Source: Thermodesulfobacteriales bacterium (GTDB lineage: Bacteria > Desulfobacterota_D > UBA1144 > Nemesobacterales > UBA2774). From it: a DNA stretch of 5,917 bases. Below, one piece after another: positions 1-5,223 of the stretch. A program made the translations under genes and the position numbers. The notes under the pieces are model-generated. The model saw nothing but the letters and a program-made list of their open reading frames with translations. It made no database searches and had not been told where the DNA came from. The stretch covers positions 1-5,917 of the forward strand of contig SPCL01000128.1 in assembly GCA_004525335.1 (NCBI GenBank), given 5' to 3'. The first letter of the stretch is position 1. Every line of letters starts with the position of its first letter.

Positions 1-62
1 GGGTGAGGCTCAATGTTTGAACGAAGTATGTGAACCCTCGAACTAATTTCAGGAAATAAATT

Positions 63-98
63 ACGCCCTTGTCTCTAAATAAATGGAAATAAGGGCGT
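63..98 (-). terminator. Hairpin downstream of the LOG gene, possible terminator
   Basis: Perfect 8-bp stem (ACGCCCTT at 63-70, AAGGGCGT at 91-98) around a 20-nt AT-rich loop, 34 nt past the LOG stop codon. Read on the minus strand, the tract after the stem is AATTTATTT, so the U-run is interrupted and termination may be weak. Position and stem support a 3'-end role for the leftward block; the long loop and poor tail lower confidence. The bases before it (1-62) show no gene. A plus-strand frame open from base 2 to a stop at 44-46 is too short to call. Confidence 0.4.
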
Positions 99-132
99 GA
101 ATAATTGCATATCTAATCCAGCGAGCACAAAA

Positions 133-897
133 TCACTTCTCAAGAAGTATCCTGAAAGCTTGAGGTACTTTCTTAAGTGTTATACCGTACTTGTCTACAA
201 TATTGACTTTTATATACTCCATGGCCTCTTCGATTGAATCCGTCACAAAAAACAGATCAATATCGCGTGGACTTATAGTCTTTTCATCGACCATATGCTC
301 TAGAAGCTCCATAAGCGGGGCGAAATACTCTTTTCCAATTAGGATTACAGGAAAGTTGAATATCTTCTTTGTCTGGATAAGTGTGATTACTTCAAACAAC
401 TCATCCATTGTCCCTGCGCCTCCGGGCATAATGACAAAAGCGTAGGAGTATTTAAGGAGCATCACCTTTCTGACGAAGAAGTAGTTAAAGTTTAGCATTA
501 CATCAAGATAAGGATTGGGCTCCTGCTCAAATGGGAGAATAATATTGCAGCCTATTGAGGTTCCGCCTACTTCGTGCGCGCCGCGATTTGCGGCTTCCAT
601 AATCCCGGGTCCGCCGCCCGTCATGACTCCAAAGCCCATCTTTGCAAGCTCACCGCCTACTTTTCTGGCATTTTGATAATGCGGGCTACCCTCCTCAGTC
701 CTGGCAGAGCCGAAAACCGTTACAAGTGGGCCAACAAAGTGGAGTTTTCTAAAGCCGTATAGAAATCCCCACATCACGCGGATCAGAAACCATAGCTCAC
801 GGAGCCTCGAATGAGGTCCTTCGAGAAAAACTCTCTCCTGCATCTCTTCTACGGTAACAGGTTTTTTTCTTAAAAGGTTAGCAATCCACTTGAACAC
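133..897 (-). CDS. LOG-family (TIGR00730-type) Rossmann-fold protein
   Basis: A 254-residue protein of the LOG family, whose characterised members are cytokinin-activating phosphoribohydrolases that release the free base from nucleoside 5'-monophosphates; many bacterial members have unknown substrates. Older annotations call these lysine decarboxylases, which is misleading. Visible motifs: VFGSAR at about 61-66 opening the Rossmann core, GGGPGIMEAANRG at 94-106, an Arg-Lys pair at 143-144, and the family signature PGGAGTMDE at 158-166 with the conserved Glu. About 55 extra residues precede the core, including a hydrophobic stretch near 35-49; this matches the longer LOG-like subclass and is too basic and broken to be a clear membrane segment. 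The start is GTG at 897, with AGGGGG six bases upstream. The gene is 100 nt downstream of the HAD gene and probably has its own promoter. Family call is firm; the substrate is not known. Confidence 0.9.
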   Translation of the reverse strand: MFKWIANLLRKKPVTVEEMQERVFLEGPHSRLRELWFLIRVMWGFLYGFRKLHFVGPLVTVFGSARTEEGSPHYQNARKVGGELAKMGFGVMTGGGPGIMEAANRGAHEVGGTSIGCNIILPFEQEPNPYLDVMLNFNYFFVRKVMLLKYSYAFVIMPGGAGTMDELFEVITLIQTKKIFNFPVILIGKEYFAPLMELLEHMVDEKTISPRDIDLFFVTDSIEEAMEYIKVNIVDKYGITLKKVPQAFRILLEK

Positions 898-930
898 AAT
901 AATCCCCCTGAATGGCGTTTGATTGAAACT

Positions 931-936
931 ATTATA
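931..936 (-). promoter_or_regulatory. -10 box (TATAAT) of the LOG gene
   Basis: Read on the minus strand this is a perfect TATAAT, with an expected transcription start near 924 and a leader of about 27 nt to the GTG at 897, which fits the ribosome site AGGGGG. No good -35 hexamer sits 16-18 nt upstream; TTCAAC (951-956) is only 14 nt away. A small inverted repeat, CCTAT-AA-ATAGG (937-948), fills the spacer next to the -10 box and could be an activator or repressor site, but it is short enough to be chance. Confidence 0.45.
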
Positions 937-997
937 CCTATAAATAGGGTGTTGAATCTAGGAATGCGGTTCTGTTTAGAAGAAGTATTTACTTAGG

Positions 998-1714
998 TTA
1001 AATACCTAGCTGCTGAGCAAGCTCTGCAATATCACTTGCGATAATATCAAAGGGCATATCATCGGTAGCATCATTTTTTCGCTCCGGGCCAAACTCAAGC
1101 GGGCGGGAGATGTAAGCGGTTTTAAGCCCAAGCGCTCTTGCCGCAAGAAGATCATCCTGATGCGCAGCGCACATCATTATTTCTTCGGGCTTTAAATCTA
1201 GAAGTGAAGCAGCGGTTAGGTATACCTCTTTATCAGTTTTGTAATGTTTTGCTAATTCGGAAGACAAGACAACATCCCAGGGAAGCCCTGAGTGCTTTGC
1301 CATGTTGACGAGAAGTGAGATATTCCCGTTCGAGAGTGTCGCTATCACGTATTTTTCTTTTAGTCTACTTAGACCTTCTACAGAATCAGGCCATGGCGCT
1401 AACCTGTGCCACGCTTTATTTAAGTGAGCTATTTCACTTTCAGATATATCCTTTATTTGAAACTCATCAAGCAATTGATCAAGCACCATTCGGTGAAGCT
1501 CGTCAATACTCTTCCACGGAAGCTTACCTTTTCTGACTTGGTCCATTGGCGCATACCCTCCCCTCCACTTATCTGCGAATGATTCCCAATCAGCGCTAAT
1601 TTGTTTTGACTCTCCGAGCGCCGTTAACTCTTTTATTATAGAACTCCGCCAGTCGACAACTGTGCCGAAGACATCGAACGTAAGGGCTTTAACTGATGAT
1701 AGGTTTTTATTCAT
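998..1714 (-). CDS. Type II haloacid-dehalogenase-like HAD hydrolase
   Basis: A 238-residue HAD-superfamily hydrolase, subfamily IA, closest in layout to (S)-2-haloacid dehalogenases, which replace the halogen of 2-haloalkanoic acids by hydroxyl through an aspartyl-ester intermediate. Motif I is FDVFGT with nucleophile D14 and T18; motif II is TLSNGN with S128 and N129; motif III is the YKTDKEVY stretch with K159 and Y165; motif IV is AAHQDD, with D188 in the place of L-DEX D180. Compared from memory with L-DEX (S175, N177), this protein has A183 and H185 there, so the halogen-binding pocket is not the classical one and another phosphate or halo substrate is possible. The ATG at 1714 lacks a convincing Shine-Dalgarno (only AAAAGCA precedes it), but the DVFGT motif follows at the usual distance. 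It lies 82 nt downstream of the thioesterase with a palindrome between. Length is normal. Family firm, substrate uncertain. Confidence 0.85.
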   Translation of the reverse strand: MNKNLSSVKALTFDVFGTVVDWRSSIIKELTALGESKQISADWESFADKWRGGYAPMDQVRKGKLPWKSIDELHRMVLDQLLDEFQIKDISESEIAHLNKAWHRLAPWPDSVEGLSRLKEKYVIATLSNGNISLLVNMAKHSGLPWDVVLSSELAKHYKTDKEVYLTAASLLDLKPEEIMMCAAHQDDLLAARALGLKTAYISRPLEFGPERKNDATDDMPFDIIASDIAELAQQLGI

Positions 1715-1731
1715 TGCTTTTATATTTTGTC

Positions 1732-1775
1732 ATTCTGAACCCTGTCCCGTACTTGATGCGGAATCTATTCAGAAT
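1732..1775. repeat. Dispersed-type palindromic element (ATTCTGAA...TTCAGAAT)
   Basis: Perfect 8-bp arms ATTCTGAA (1732-1739) and TTCAGAAT (1768-1775) enclose a second small pairing of TCCCG with CGGA around TACTTGATG. GTCATTCTGAA-type palindromes of this build occur in many bacterial genomes as dispersed intergenic repeats, so I infer a REP- or MITE-like element. It fills most of the 82-nt gap between the thioesterase and HAD genes and ends 18 nt before the HAD start codon, which lacks a good ribosome site. No U-run follows on either strand, so it does not look like a standard terminator. Confidence 0.6.
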
Positions 1776-1796
1776 CTAATCATTAATAAATTTTCA

Positions 1797-2222
1797 TTAT
1801 GATGCCGACTTTGCTTTCTCTTGTGCTTTGGCAATAAACTTCTCTGCGTTCACGATAAATCTCTGGTGTGTGCCGGAGGTAATTTGATCCACCCCGTCAT
1901 GTGCTTCGATCGAGAATACAAGACGTTTCCCGTCTACCTCAACAAGCTCGCCTCTTACTGTAACAGTCAAACCCGGCGGAGTGGCGGCGGTGTGATTTAA
2001 ATTCACATCAATCCCGACCGACTGCTCCCTCGGCCAGTCTATATGCTCGTTTACAAATTTCACACACGCCCACTCAATCAGCGCGATCATAAAACCGGTT
2101 GAGAACACTCGCGGCATCTGCTGAAACTCTTCAGCCTCAGGATAAATATATGGAACGGTTTTGTTTTCAGGAACTTTGTAATCAAGTTCAAAAGTAAGCC
2201 CGGGCTTTAGTGTCTCGTACAT
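1797..2222 (-). CDS. FlK-like (fluoroacetyl-CoA thioesterase type) hotdog thioesterase
   Basis: A 141-residue single-domain hotdog thioesterase, predicted to hydrolyse an acyl-CoA. It closely resembles FlK of Streptomyces cattleya, the fluoroacetyl-CoA-specific thioesterase. With the start at 2222 the numbering falls into register: T42 and E50 in STGFMIALIEW match FlK T42 and E50, H77 in NHTAATPPG matches H76, and R121 in GTHQR matches R120. F36 of FlK, a gate residue tied to fluorine recognition, is M36 here, so fluoroacetyl-CoA specificity should not be assumed. The start at 2222 is chosen because GAGGAG lies six bases before it; an ATG eight codons upstream (2246) has no ribosome site and sits almost at the predicted transcription start. 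The tail from about 128 is Lys/Ala-rich. It is first in a leftward block with the HAD and LOG genes. Family firm; substrate unknown. Confidence 0.88.
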   Translation of the reverse strand: MYETLKPGLTFELDYKVPENKTVPYIYPEAEEFQQMPRVFSTGFMIALIEWACVKFVNEHIDWPREQSVGIDVNLNHTAATPPGLTVTVRGELVEVDGKRLVFSIEAHDGVDQITSGTHQRFIVNAEKFIAKAQEKAKSAS

Positions 2223-2228
2223 TTCTAT

Positions 2229-2234
2229 CTCCTC
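2229..2234 (-). promoter_or_regulatory. Ribosome binding site that fixes the thioesterase start
   Basis: GAGGAG on the minus strand, separated by six bases from the ATG at 2222. It lies inside the longer reading that would begin at 2246, and that upstream ATG has no purine-rich site. This, plus the exact register with FlK residues, decides for 2222. Confidence 0.8.
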
Positions 2235-2262
2235 TACTAAATCCATCAGAATTCAAAATGAG

Positions 2263-2291
2263 ATTATACATTATTGTTTCCAATCTTTTAA
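2263..2291 (-). promoter_or_regulatory. Sigma-70-type promoter of the thioesterase gene
   Basis: Read on the minus strand, a perfect TATAAT (2263-2268) lies 17 nt from TTAAAA (2286-2291), which matches TTGACA at four of six positions. Expected transcription start is near 2256, giving a leader of about 34 nt to the ATG at 2222 and only about 10 nt to the alternative ATG at 2246. It would drive the thioesterase and possibly the HAD gene after it. Confidence 0.6.
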
Positions 2292-2429
2292 TTCGCTTTG
2301 ATTATCAATCTACAGGAGAATCTACGTAGAGCACATGAAACGCCGGCACATAGGCGAATAGCATTTACTTCAATCATCAAAATCTGGAAAATGTAATGGA
2401 GCATATTTGCAACAATATGTAATCACCCT

Positions 2430-2460
2430 AAGTCCCCCTTTTTTAAAGGGGGACTTTTTC
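2430..2460 (+). repeat. Strong C/G-tract hairpin, terminator-like on the plus strand
   Basis: A perfect 12-bp stem, AAGTCCCCCTTT (2430-2441) with AAAGGGGGACTT (2445-2456), and a 3-nt T loop, running into TTTTT at 2455-2459 on the plus strand. It has the shape of an intrinsic terminator, yet no plus-strand gene lies upstream in the spacer. Hairpins built on this C5/G5 core are common dispersed intergenic repeats, so I prefer a repeat element; it could still shield the downstream gene from read-through. Confidence 0.6.
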
Positions 2461-2471
2461 TCTCAATTTAA

Positions 2472-2556
2472 TTATCGCTCTGTTCTTTATATCCCCTCCT
2501 TTTTCAAGGTTCCTTATTGCTCTATTCGCTCGACCCCCTCCTTTTTCAAAGGAGGG
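2472..2556. repeat. Degenerate tandem repeat, two units, period about 42 nt
   Basis: Unit A (2472-2509) and unit B (2514-2552) each begin TTATYGCTCTRTTC and end in CCCCTCCTTTTTCAA followed by GG; by hand alignment 29 of the first 36 positions match. In unit B the end folds into CCCTCCTTT (2536-2544) with AAAGGAGGG (2548-2556) and a TTC loop; in unit A that hairpin is broken by loss of the right arm. The units look like duplicated palindromic elements, one decayed, related in style to the hairpin at 2430-2456. Confidence 0.65.
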
Positions 2557-2594
2557 TTAGGGAGGATTATTCTTAACTAAAGCGCCAATCCCCG

Positions 2595-2600
2595 TTGACA
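2595..2600 (+). promoter_or_regulatory. Possible -35 box (TTGACA) for the hydroxylase-family gene
   Basis: A perfect TTGACA lies 40 nt before the ATG at 2641, but the bases 16-18 nt downstream (GACCAT region) make a poor -10 box. It may be an activator-dependent promoter or a chance match; a start site further upstream in the spacer is also possible. Confidence 0.25.
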
Positions 2601-2629
2601 TATTATGTAGTATGTGAGACCATGTTTTC

Positions 2630-2634
2630 AGAGG
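2630..2634 (+). promoter_or_regulatory. Ribosome binding site that fixes the hydroxylase-family start
   Basis: AGAGG followed by six bases and the ATG at 2641. The longer reading from the GTG at 2614 would add nine residues with no purine-rich site and no family resemblance, so 2641 is taken as the start. Confidence 0.7.
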
Positions 2635-2640
2635 CGAAAA

Positions 2641-4071
2641 ATGCTAAAAACACCTGAAGAATTTGAAGCTAGTTTACGTGAGTTGCACCCCACTGTTTAT
2701 ATAAAGGGACATAAGGTACAGAGCGTTGTAGATGAGCCGCTACTACGCCCTGGTGTAAATGCTATTTCCGTAACATATGAATACGCGTTCCTCCCTGAAT
2801 ATTCCGAAATCATGACCGCTGTTTCTCATGTTACCGGCAAGAGAGTAAACCGACTTCTGCATATCAACACCAGCCAGAACGATCTGCTCAAGAAGCTTGA
2901 GATGACAAGGCTCCTTTGCAGAGAAACGGGATGCGCACAGCGTTATCTCTGCCACGACGCACTCAACGCGCTATATGAAAATACGAATAACACCGATCTC
3001 AAATACGGCACTGACTATCATGTGAAATTTTTAAATTATTTAGAACGTGTGCAGGACGACGACCTAACCATGTGCGTTGCAATGACTGACGCCAAGGGAG
3101 ATAGAACCAAGCGTCCGCACGAGCAGCACAACCCCGATCTGTACTTGAGAATGGTCGCTAGAGATGAGAATGGAATAACTGTTAGAGGGATTAAAGCGAT
3201 CGTAACAGGCGCCCCCTATACTCATGAAATTTTAGTTCTGCCAACGAGGAACATGACGTTTCAGGACAAGGACTATGCGATTTCTTTCGCAATCCCGATT
3301 GACGCCCCTGGAATAGAGCTTGTATCACGCCAGGCGGGAAGGCCCGGGGACACAGGCGCTCCGCTTACTTCACAATATGGACAAGCTACGGCGCAGATAC
3401 TTTTTGACGATGTGTTTATCCCCTGGGACAGAGTTTTCTTGGCGGGGGAGTGGGATTTTGCAGGCTCGCTCACAGAATCATTCGCCACCCATCATAGAGT
3501 GAGCTGCATAGGAGCTAGAGCGGGCTTGGGCGATATATTAATCGGCGCTACAGCAGCAATGGCAGAAGCAAACGGACTTGATCCTCAGAAAAACGGTCAT
3601 ATCAGAGAAAAGATTGCCGATCTAATAAAATTTGTGGAGTCCTTTTATGCATGCGGTGTGACATCTGCAATTTTTGGAAAGGAAACAACTGCCGGGAATT
3701 TCAAACCGGAGCCAGTGTATGCAAATATTGGAAAGCTCCTTCAAGGAACGCATATTTACGATATGTTTAGGATAGTCCACGACACTGCGGGTGGAATTCT
3801 AGTTTCATCCCCCTACCCTGAGGACCTGGAAATTCCCAATATCGGCGAGAAGCTATCTCAATATCTACAAGGCAGTGAGGATATATCGGCAGATTACAGA
3901 ATATCCATTGCAAGGCTGCTTGAGGATATCACTGCTTCTTACCAAGGCGGCTGGTATTCGGCAATTAGCATCTCAGGCGGCGGCTCCCCTGAGGCTACCA
4001 GGATAGAAATAATGCGAAAGTATGACATCGAAGAGAGAAAATCGCTAGTGGAGAGAATAACTGGAGTTTAA
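2641..4071 (+). CDS. 4-hydroxyphenylacetate 3-hydroxylase / 4-hydroxybutyryl-CoA dehydratase superfamily protein
   Basis: A 476-residue protein, full length for a superfamily that includes flavin-dependent HpaB monooxygenases and the [4Fe-4S]-FAD enzyme 4-hydroxybutyryl-CoA dehydratase (AbfD). Dehydratase-like stretches run along its length: DALNALY near 106-112, KYGTDYH at 121-127, AMTDAKGDR at 147-155, FDDVFIPWDRVF at 255-266, GLGDILIGA at 295-303 and GGGSPEATRI at 446-455. Aligned from memory with AbfD, ligands C99 and H292 are kept as C98 and H285, but C103 is Y102 and C299 is A292; C104 and C289 lie close by. E257 of AbfD becomes T250. The Tyr at 102 fits HpaB Y104, but HpaB R100 and H142 appear as C98 and V146. 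So it is neither a classical dehydratase nor a classical hydroxylase. An HpaC-type flavin reductase is absent from the window. The six-cysteine gene follows after 42 nt. Superfamily firm; reaction unknown. Confidence 0.85.
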   Translation: MLKTPEEFEASLRELHPTVYIKGHKVQSVVDEPLLRPGVNAISVTYEYAFLPEYSEIMTAVSHVTGKRVNRLLHINTSQNDLLKKLEMTRLLCRETGCAQRYLCHDALNALYENTNNTDLKYGTDYHVKFLNYLERVQDDDLTMCVAMTDAKGDRTKRPHEQHNPDLYLRMVARDENGITVRGIKAIVTGAPYTHEILVLPTRNMTFQDKDYAISFAIPIDAPGIELVSRQAGRPGDTGAPLTSQYGQATAQILFDDVFIPWDRVFLAGEWDFAGSLTESFATHHRVSCIGARAGLGDILIGATAAMAEANGLDPQKNGHIREKIADLIKFVESFYACGVTSAIFGKETTAGNFKPEPVYANIGKLLQGTHIYDMFRIVHDTAGGILVSSPYPEDLEIPNIGEKLSQYLQGSEDISADYRISIARLLEDITASYQGGWYSAISISGGGSPEATRIEIMRKYDIEERKSLVERITGV

Positions 4072-4113
4072 GTATAAAATTGATATTAAATATTTGTTAA
4101 ACAGGAATTAGTC

Positions 4114-4305
4114 ATGCCTGAGATTAAAGATAGTTTAGGAAATAACAAAGAAGAGCACTGCGTTGAATGCCCTGTTGGGCTGGATGACTGTGTAGATTGC
4201 GGCGCATGTGATCACTGCGATCATGACGCCACACTTGATGAAGCGGAACTCCCGCCTAACTGGCTCAAGTTTATAGAGAAGAGCAAAACCCTTCGCAATA
4301 AATAG
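4114..4305 (+). CDS. Small acidic six-cysteine protein, putative metal or Fe-S binder
   Basis: A 63-residue soluble protein I do not recognise as a named family. Its centre holds six cysteines at 16, 19, 26, 29, 32 and 35, with spacing C-x2-C-x6-C-x2-C-x2-C-x2-C, plus His at 15, 34 and 37 and many Asp and Glu. This suggests zinc or iron-sulfur binding; unlike a classic ferredoxin the four-cysteine run is strictly C-x2 spaced and lacks the closing x3-C-P. The tail ends PPNWLKFIEKSKTLRNK, a short basic helix after an acidic segment. AGGA seven bases before the ATG is a good ribosome site, and the gene begins 42 nt after the hydroxylase-family gene with no terminator between, so co-transcription is likely. 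Possible roles are an electron-transfer partner, a cluster or metal donor, or a small regulatory subunit. The CDS is well supported, the role is not. Confidence 0.75.
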   Translation: MPEIKDSLGNNKEEHCVECPVGLDDCVDCGACDHCDHDATLDEAELPPNWLKFIEKSKTLRNK

Positions 4306-4382
4306 GTTTAACAAAAGTTTTGAGACTGCAAATAATCTCTCTTATTAAGAATTCGATATACAAGAAATACAGAATGAAATAA

Positions 4383-4463
4383 GCGGCTCCCTCGCCGCGG
4401 TCGAGAACTGATGGGCAGTCCTGCGGTAGCAGCGAAGGAAATCCGCAGTGGTGTTCCCTCACC
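4383..4463. other. GC-rich multi-hairpin element, possible structured RNA or palindromic repeat
   Basis: Four consecutive stems stand out in AT-rich surroundings: GCGGC/GCCGC (4383-4398, loop TCCCTC), ACTG/CAGT (4407-4419), CTGCGG/CCGCAG (4421-4448, 16-nt loop) and GGTG/CACC (4450-4463, loop TTCCCT). The first and last stems differ in sequence but present almost the same loop. On the minus strand those loops read GAGGGA and AGGGAA, with a GGA core. No U-run follows on either strand. It matches no RNA family I can name; a dispersed repeat is the main alternative. Confidence 0.45.
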
Positions 4464-4609
4464 AATAATTAGTACGATGCCATAATCAAAATTGGATGTT
4501 AAATAGGAAAAAAGTTTTAGATTTTTCGCAAACCCCTACGGTACATAGCAAACTCTGCTTTTATTAGCGCTCTCTTAGGTGTTAATCGAACTCAGGACTC
4601 AATTGTTTC

Positions 4610-4628
4610 CAGCCTTTAAGAAAGGCTG
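4610..4628 (-). terminator. Hairpin downstream of the isomerase-like gene
   Basis: Perfect 8-bp stem CAGCCTTT (4610-4617) with AAAGGCTG (4621-4628) and a 3-nt loop, 28 nt past the stop of the minus-strand gene. Neither side carries a U-run (minus side reads GAAACAATT), so it may be a 3'-end stabilising hairpin or a weak terminator. Confidence 0.4.
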
Positions 4629-4656
4629 TAATACAAATAAGTAAGGTATGTATATG

Positions 4657-4980
4657 TCAGCTTTTCTTTTTTAGATCCTTAAGAATCTCTCTTTCCTGCT
4701 GAGTGCGTAATTCAAAATCTTGAAGAGGGGTAACCTCCCACTCCATAGCGCCCCACATTGGAAGTGAGCGCAGCGTGCGGTCTACATCATCATGAGAATC
4801 TGCCTCAATAATAAAAGCAAGTGAGCGCTCACCAACCGGCACTCCGCCGACAAGTGACCCCTCCGTCTCTAATTCTTCAAGCTCTTCAAATGCAGGAAGC
4901 ACAACATTCTCAATTATTTCTATAGCCTCGTCTGAAGAAAAAAATCCGGGCCCTTCATTTCCAATCACTAAATATTTCAT
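4657..4980 (-). CDS. Muconolactone delta-isomerase-like small protein
   Basis: A 107-residue protein with the ferredoxin-like alpha-beta barrel pattern of the muconolactone isomerase (MIase) family. The best match is the C-terminal half: RSLAFIIEADSHDDVDRTL at about 52-70, then LPMWGAMEWEVTPL at 73-86, which parallels the LP-hydrophobic-MDIEVTPL end of MIases. The N-terminal half differs, with a helix rich in Glu (residues 18-40), so catechol-pathway isomerase activity is not implied; no other ortho-cleavage gene is nearby. MIase-like proteins of this size commonly form oligomers. AGGAG lies eight bases before the ATG at 4980. The tail is Lys-rich. The gene is alone between a convergent spacer on its left and the relic of an IPTL-CTERM gene on its right, so it is probably monocistronic. 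Fold call fairly sure, function unknown. Confidence 0.75.
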   Translation of the reverse strand: MKYLVIGNEGPGFFSSDEAIEIIENVVLPAFEELEELETEGSLVGGVPVGERSLAFIIEADSHDDVDRTLRSLPMWGAMEWEVTPLQDFELRTQQEREILKDLKKKS

Positions 4981-5076
4981 TATTCACTCTCCTGAGAATA
5001 CATATAAGATAATTTTTCTGAGCGATAATCATATCATAATTACAGCAAAATGAAGCCACTATTATCTAAATAGTGA

Positions 5077-5193
5077 TTTACCGTAGTCATGAGGTTTTAT
5101 AATATTAGCTCAGAGTGGGGTCTCATAGCTATGGCAGGCATCTTGGGAATAGTAGGATTTATGGTTATTAGAAGAAGGAAAGTAACTGCTTAA
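5077..5193 (+). pseudogene. C-terminal remnant of an IPTL-CTERM sorted surface protein
   Basis: The frame opens after a TGA at 5074-5076 and ends at TAA 5191-5193. From about 5110 it reads SEWGLIAMAGILGIVGFMVI followed by RRRK and four more residues. That is the layout of the IPTL-CTERM sorting signal: a short SEWG-type motif, a membrane helix and an Arg cluster, known as the C-terminus of exported proteins processed by exosortase H-type enzymes. The IPTL residues that should precede SEWG are replaced by YNIS, and the rest of the protein is missing. The ATG at 5089 would give 34 residues but has no ribosome site. The intact terminator 31 nt past the stop supports a true gene end. I read it as a gene whose body was deleted; a tiny independent membrane protein is less likely. 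Confidence 0.6.
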
Positions 5194-5223
5194 AACATAT
5201 CAACATTACAATTTAAATACTTC

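Larger units (their letters stand above)
2247..2640. other. Divergent spacer between thioesterase and hydroxylase-family genes
   Basis: About 390 nt without a gene. From left to right it holds the thioesterase promoter (2263-2291), the perfect 10-bp palindrome TCTACGTAGA (2321-2330), a small hairpin CATATT/AATATG (2402-2419), the strong hairpin at 2430-2456, the two-unit degenerate tandem repeat at 2472-2556, and the upstream region of the plus-strand gene. I see no coding frame: the short frame from the ATG at 2335 ends after 8 codons. Confidence 0.7.
4306..4656. other. Convergent spacer
   Basis: About 350 nt between the plus-strand six-cysteine gene and the minus-strand isomerase-like gene. 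It contains the GC-rich multi-hairpin element at 4383-4463 and the hairpin at 4610-4628; the rest is AT-rich with no coding frame I would accept. No U-tailed terminator is visible just after the six-cysteine gene. Confidence 0.65.

Noticed and set aside
133..897. Lysine decarboxylase
   Set aside because: The PGGAGTMDE and GGGPGIMEA motifs define the LOG phosphoribohydrolase-like fold; no pyridoxal-phosphate lysine motif is present.
2614..2640. Longer start (GTG at 2614) for the hydroxylase-family gene
   Set aside because: The added nine residues are Arg-rich and unlike the family N-terminus, and AGAGG at 2630-2634 points to the ATG at 2641.
4383..4463. tRNA, SRP RNA or a cobalamin-type riboswitch in the GC-rich element
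   Set aside because: I looked for the tRNA cloverleaf and CCA-side pairing, the SRP GGAAGCAGCC-type loop and the GCCACTG riboswitch core on both strands; none is present.
4271..4465. Minus-strand 64-codon frame across the convergent spacer
   Set aside because: It overlaps the end of the well-supported six-cysteine gene and reads through the GC-rich hairpin element; no family resemblance and no ribosome site.
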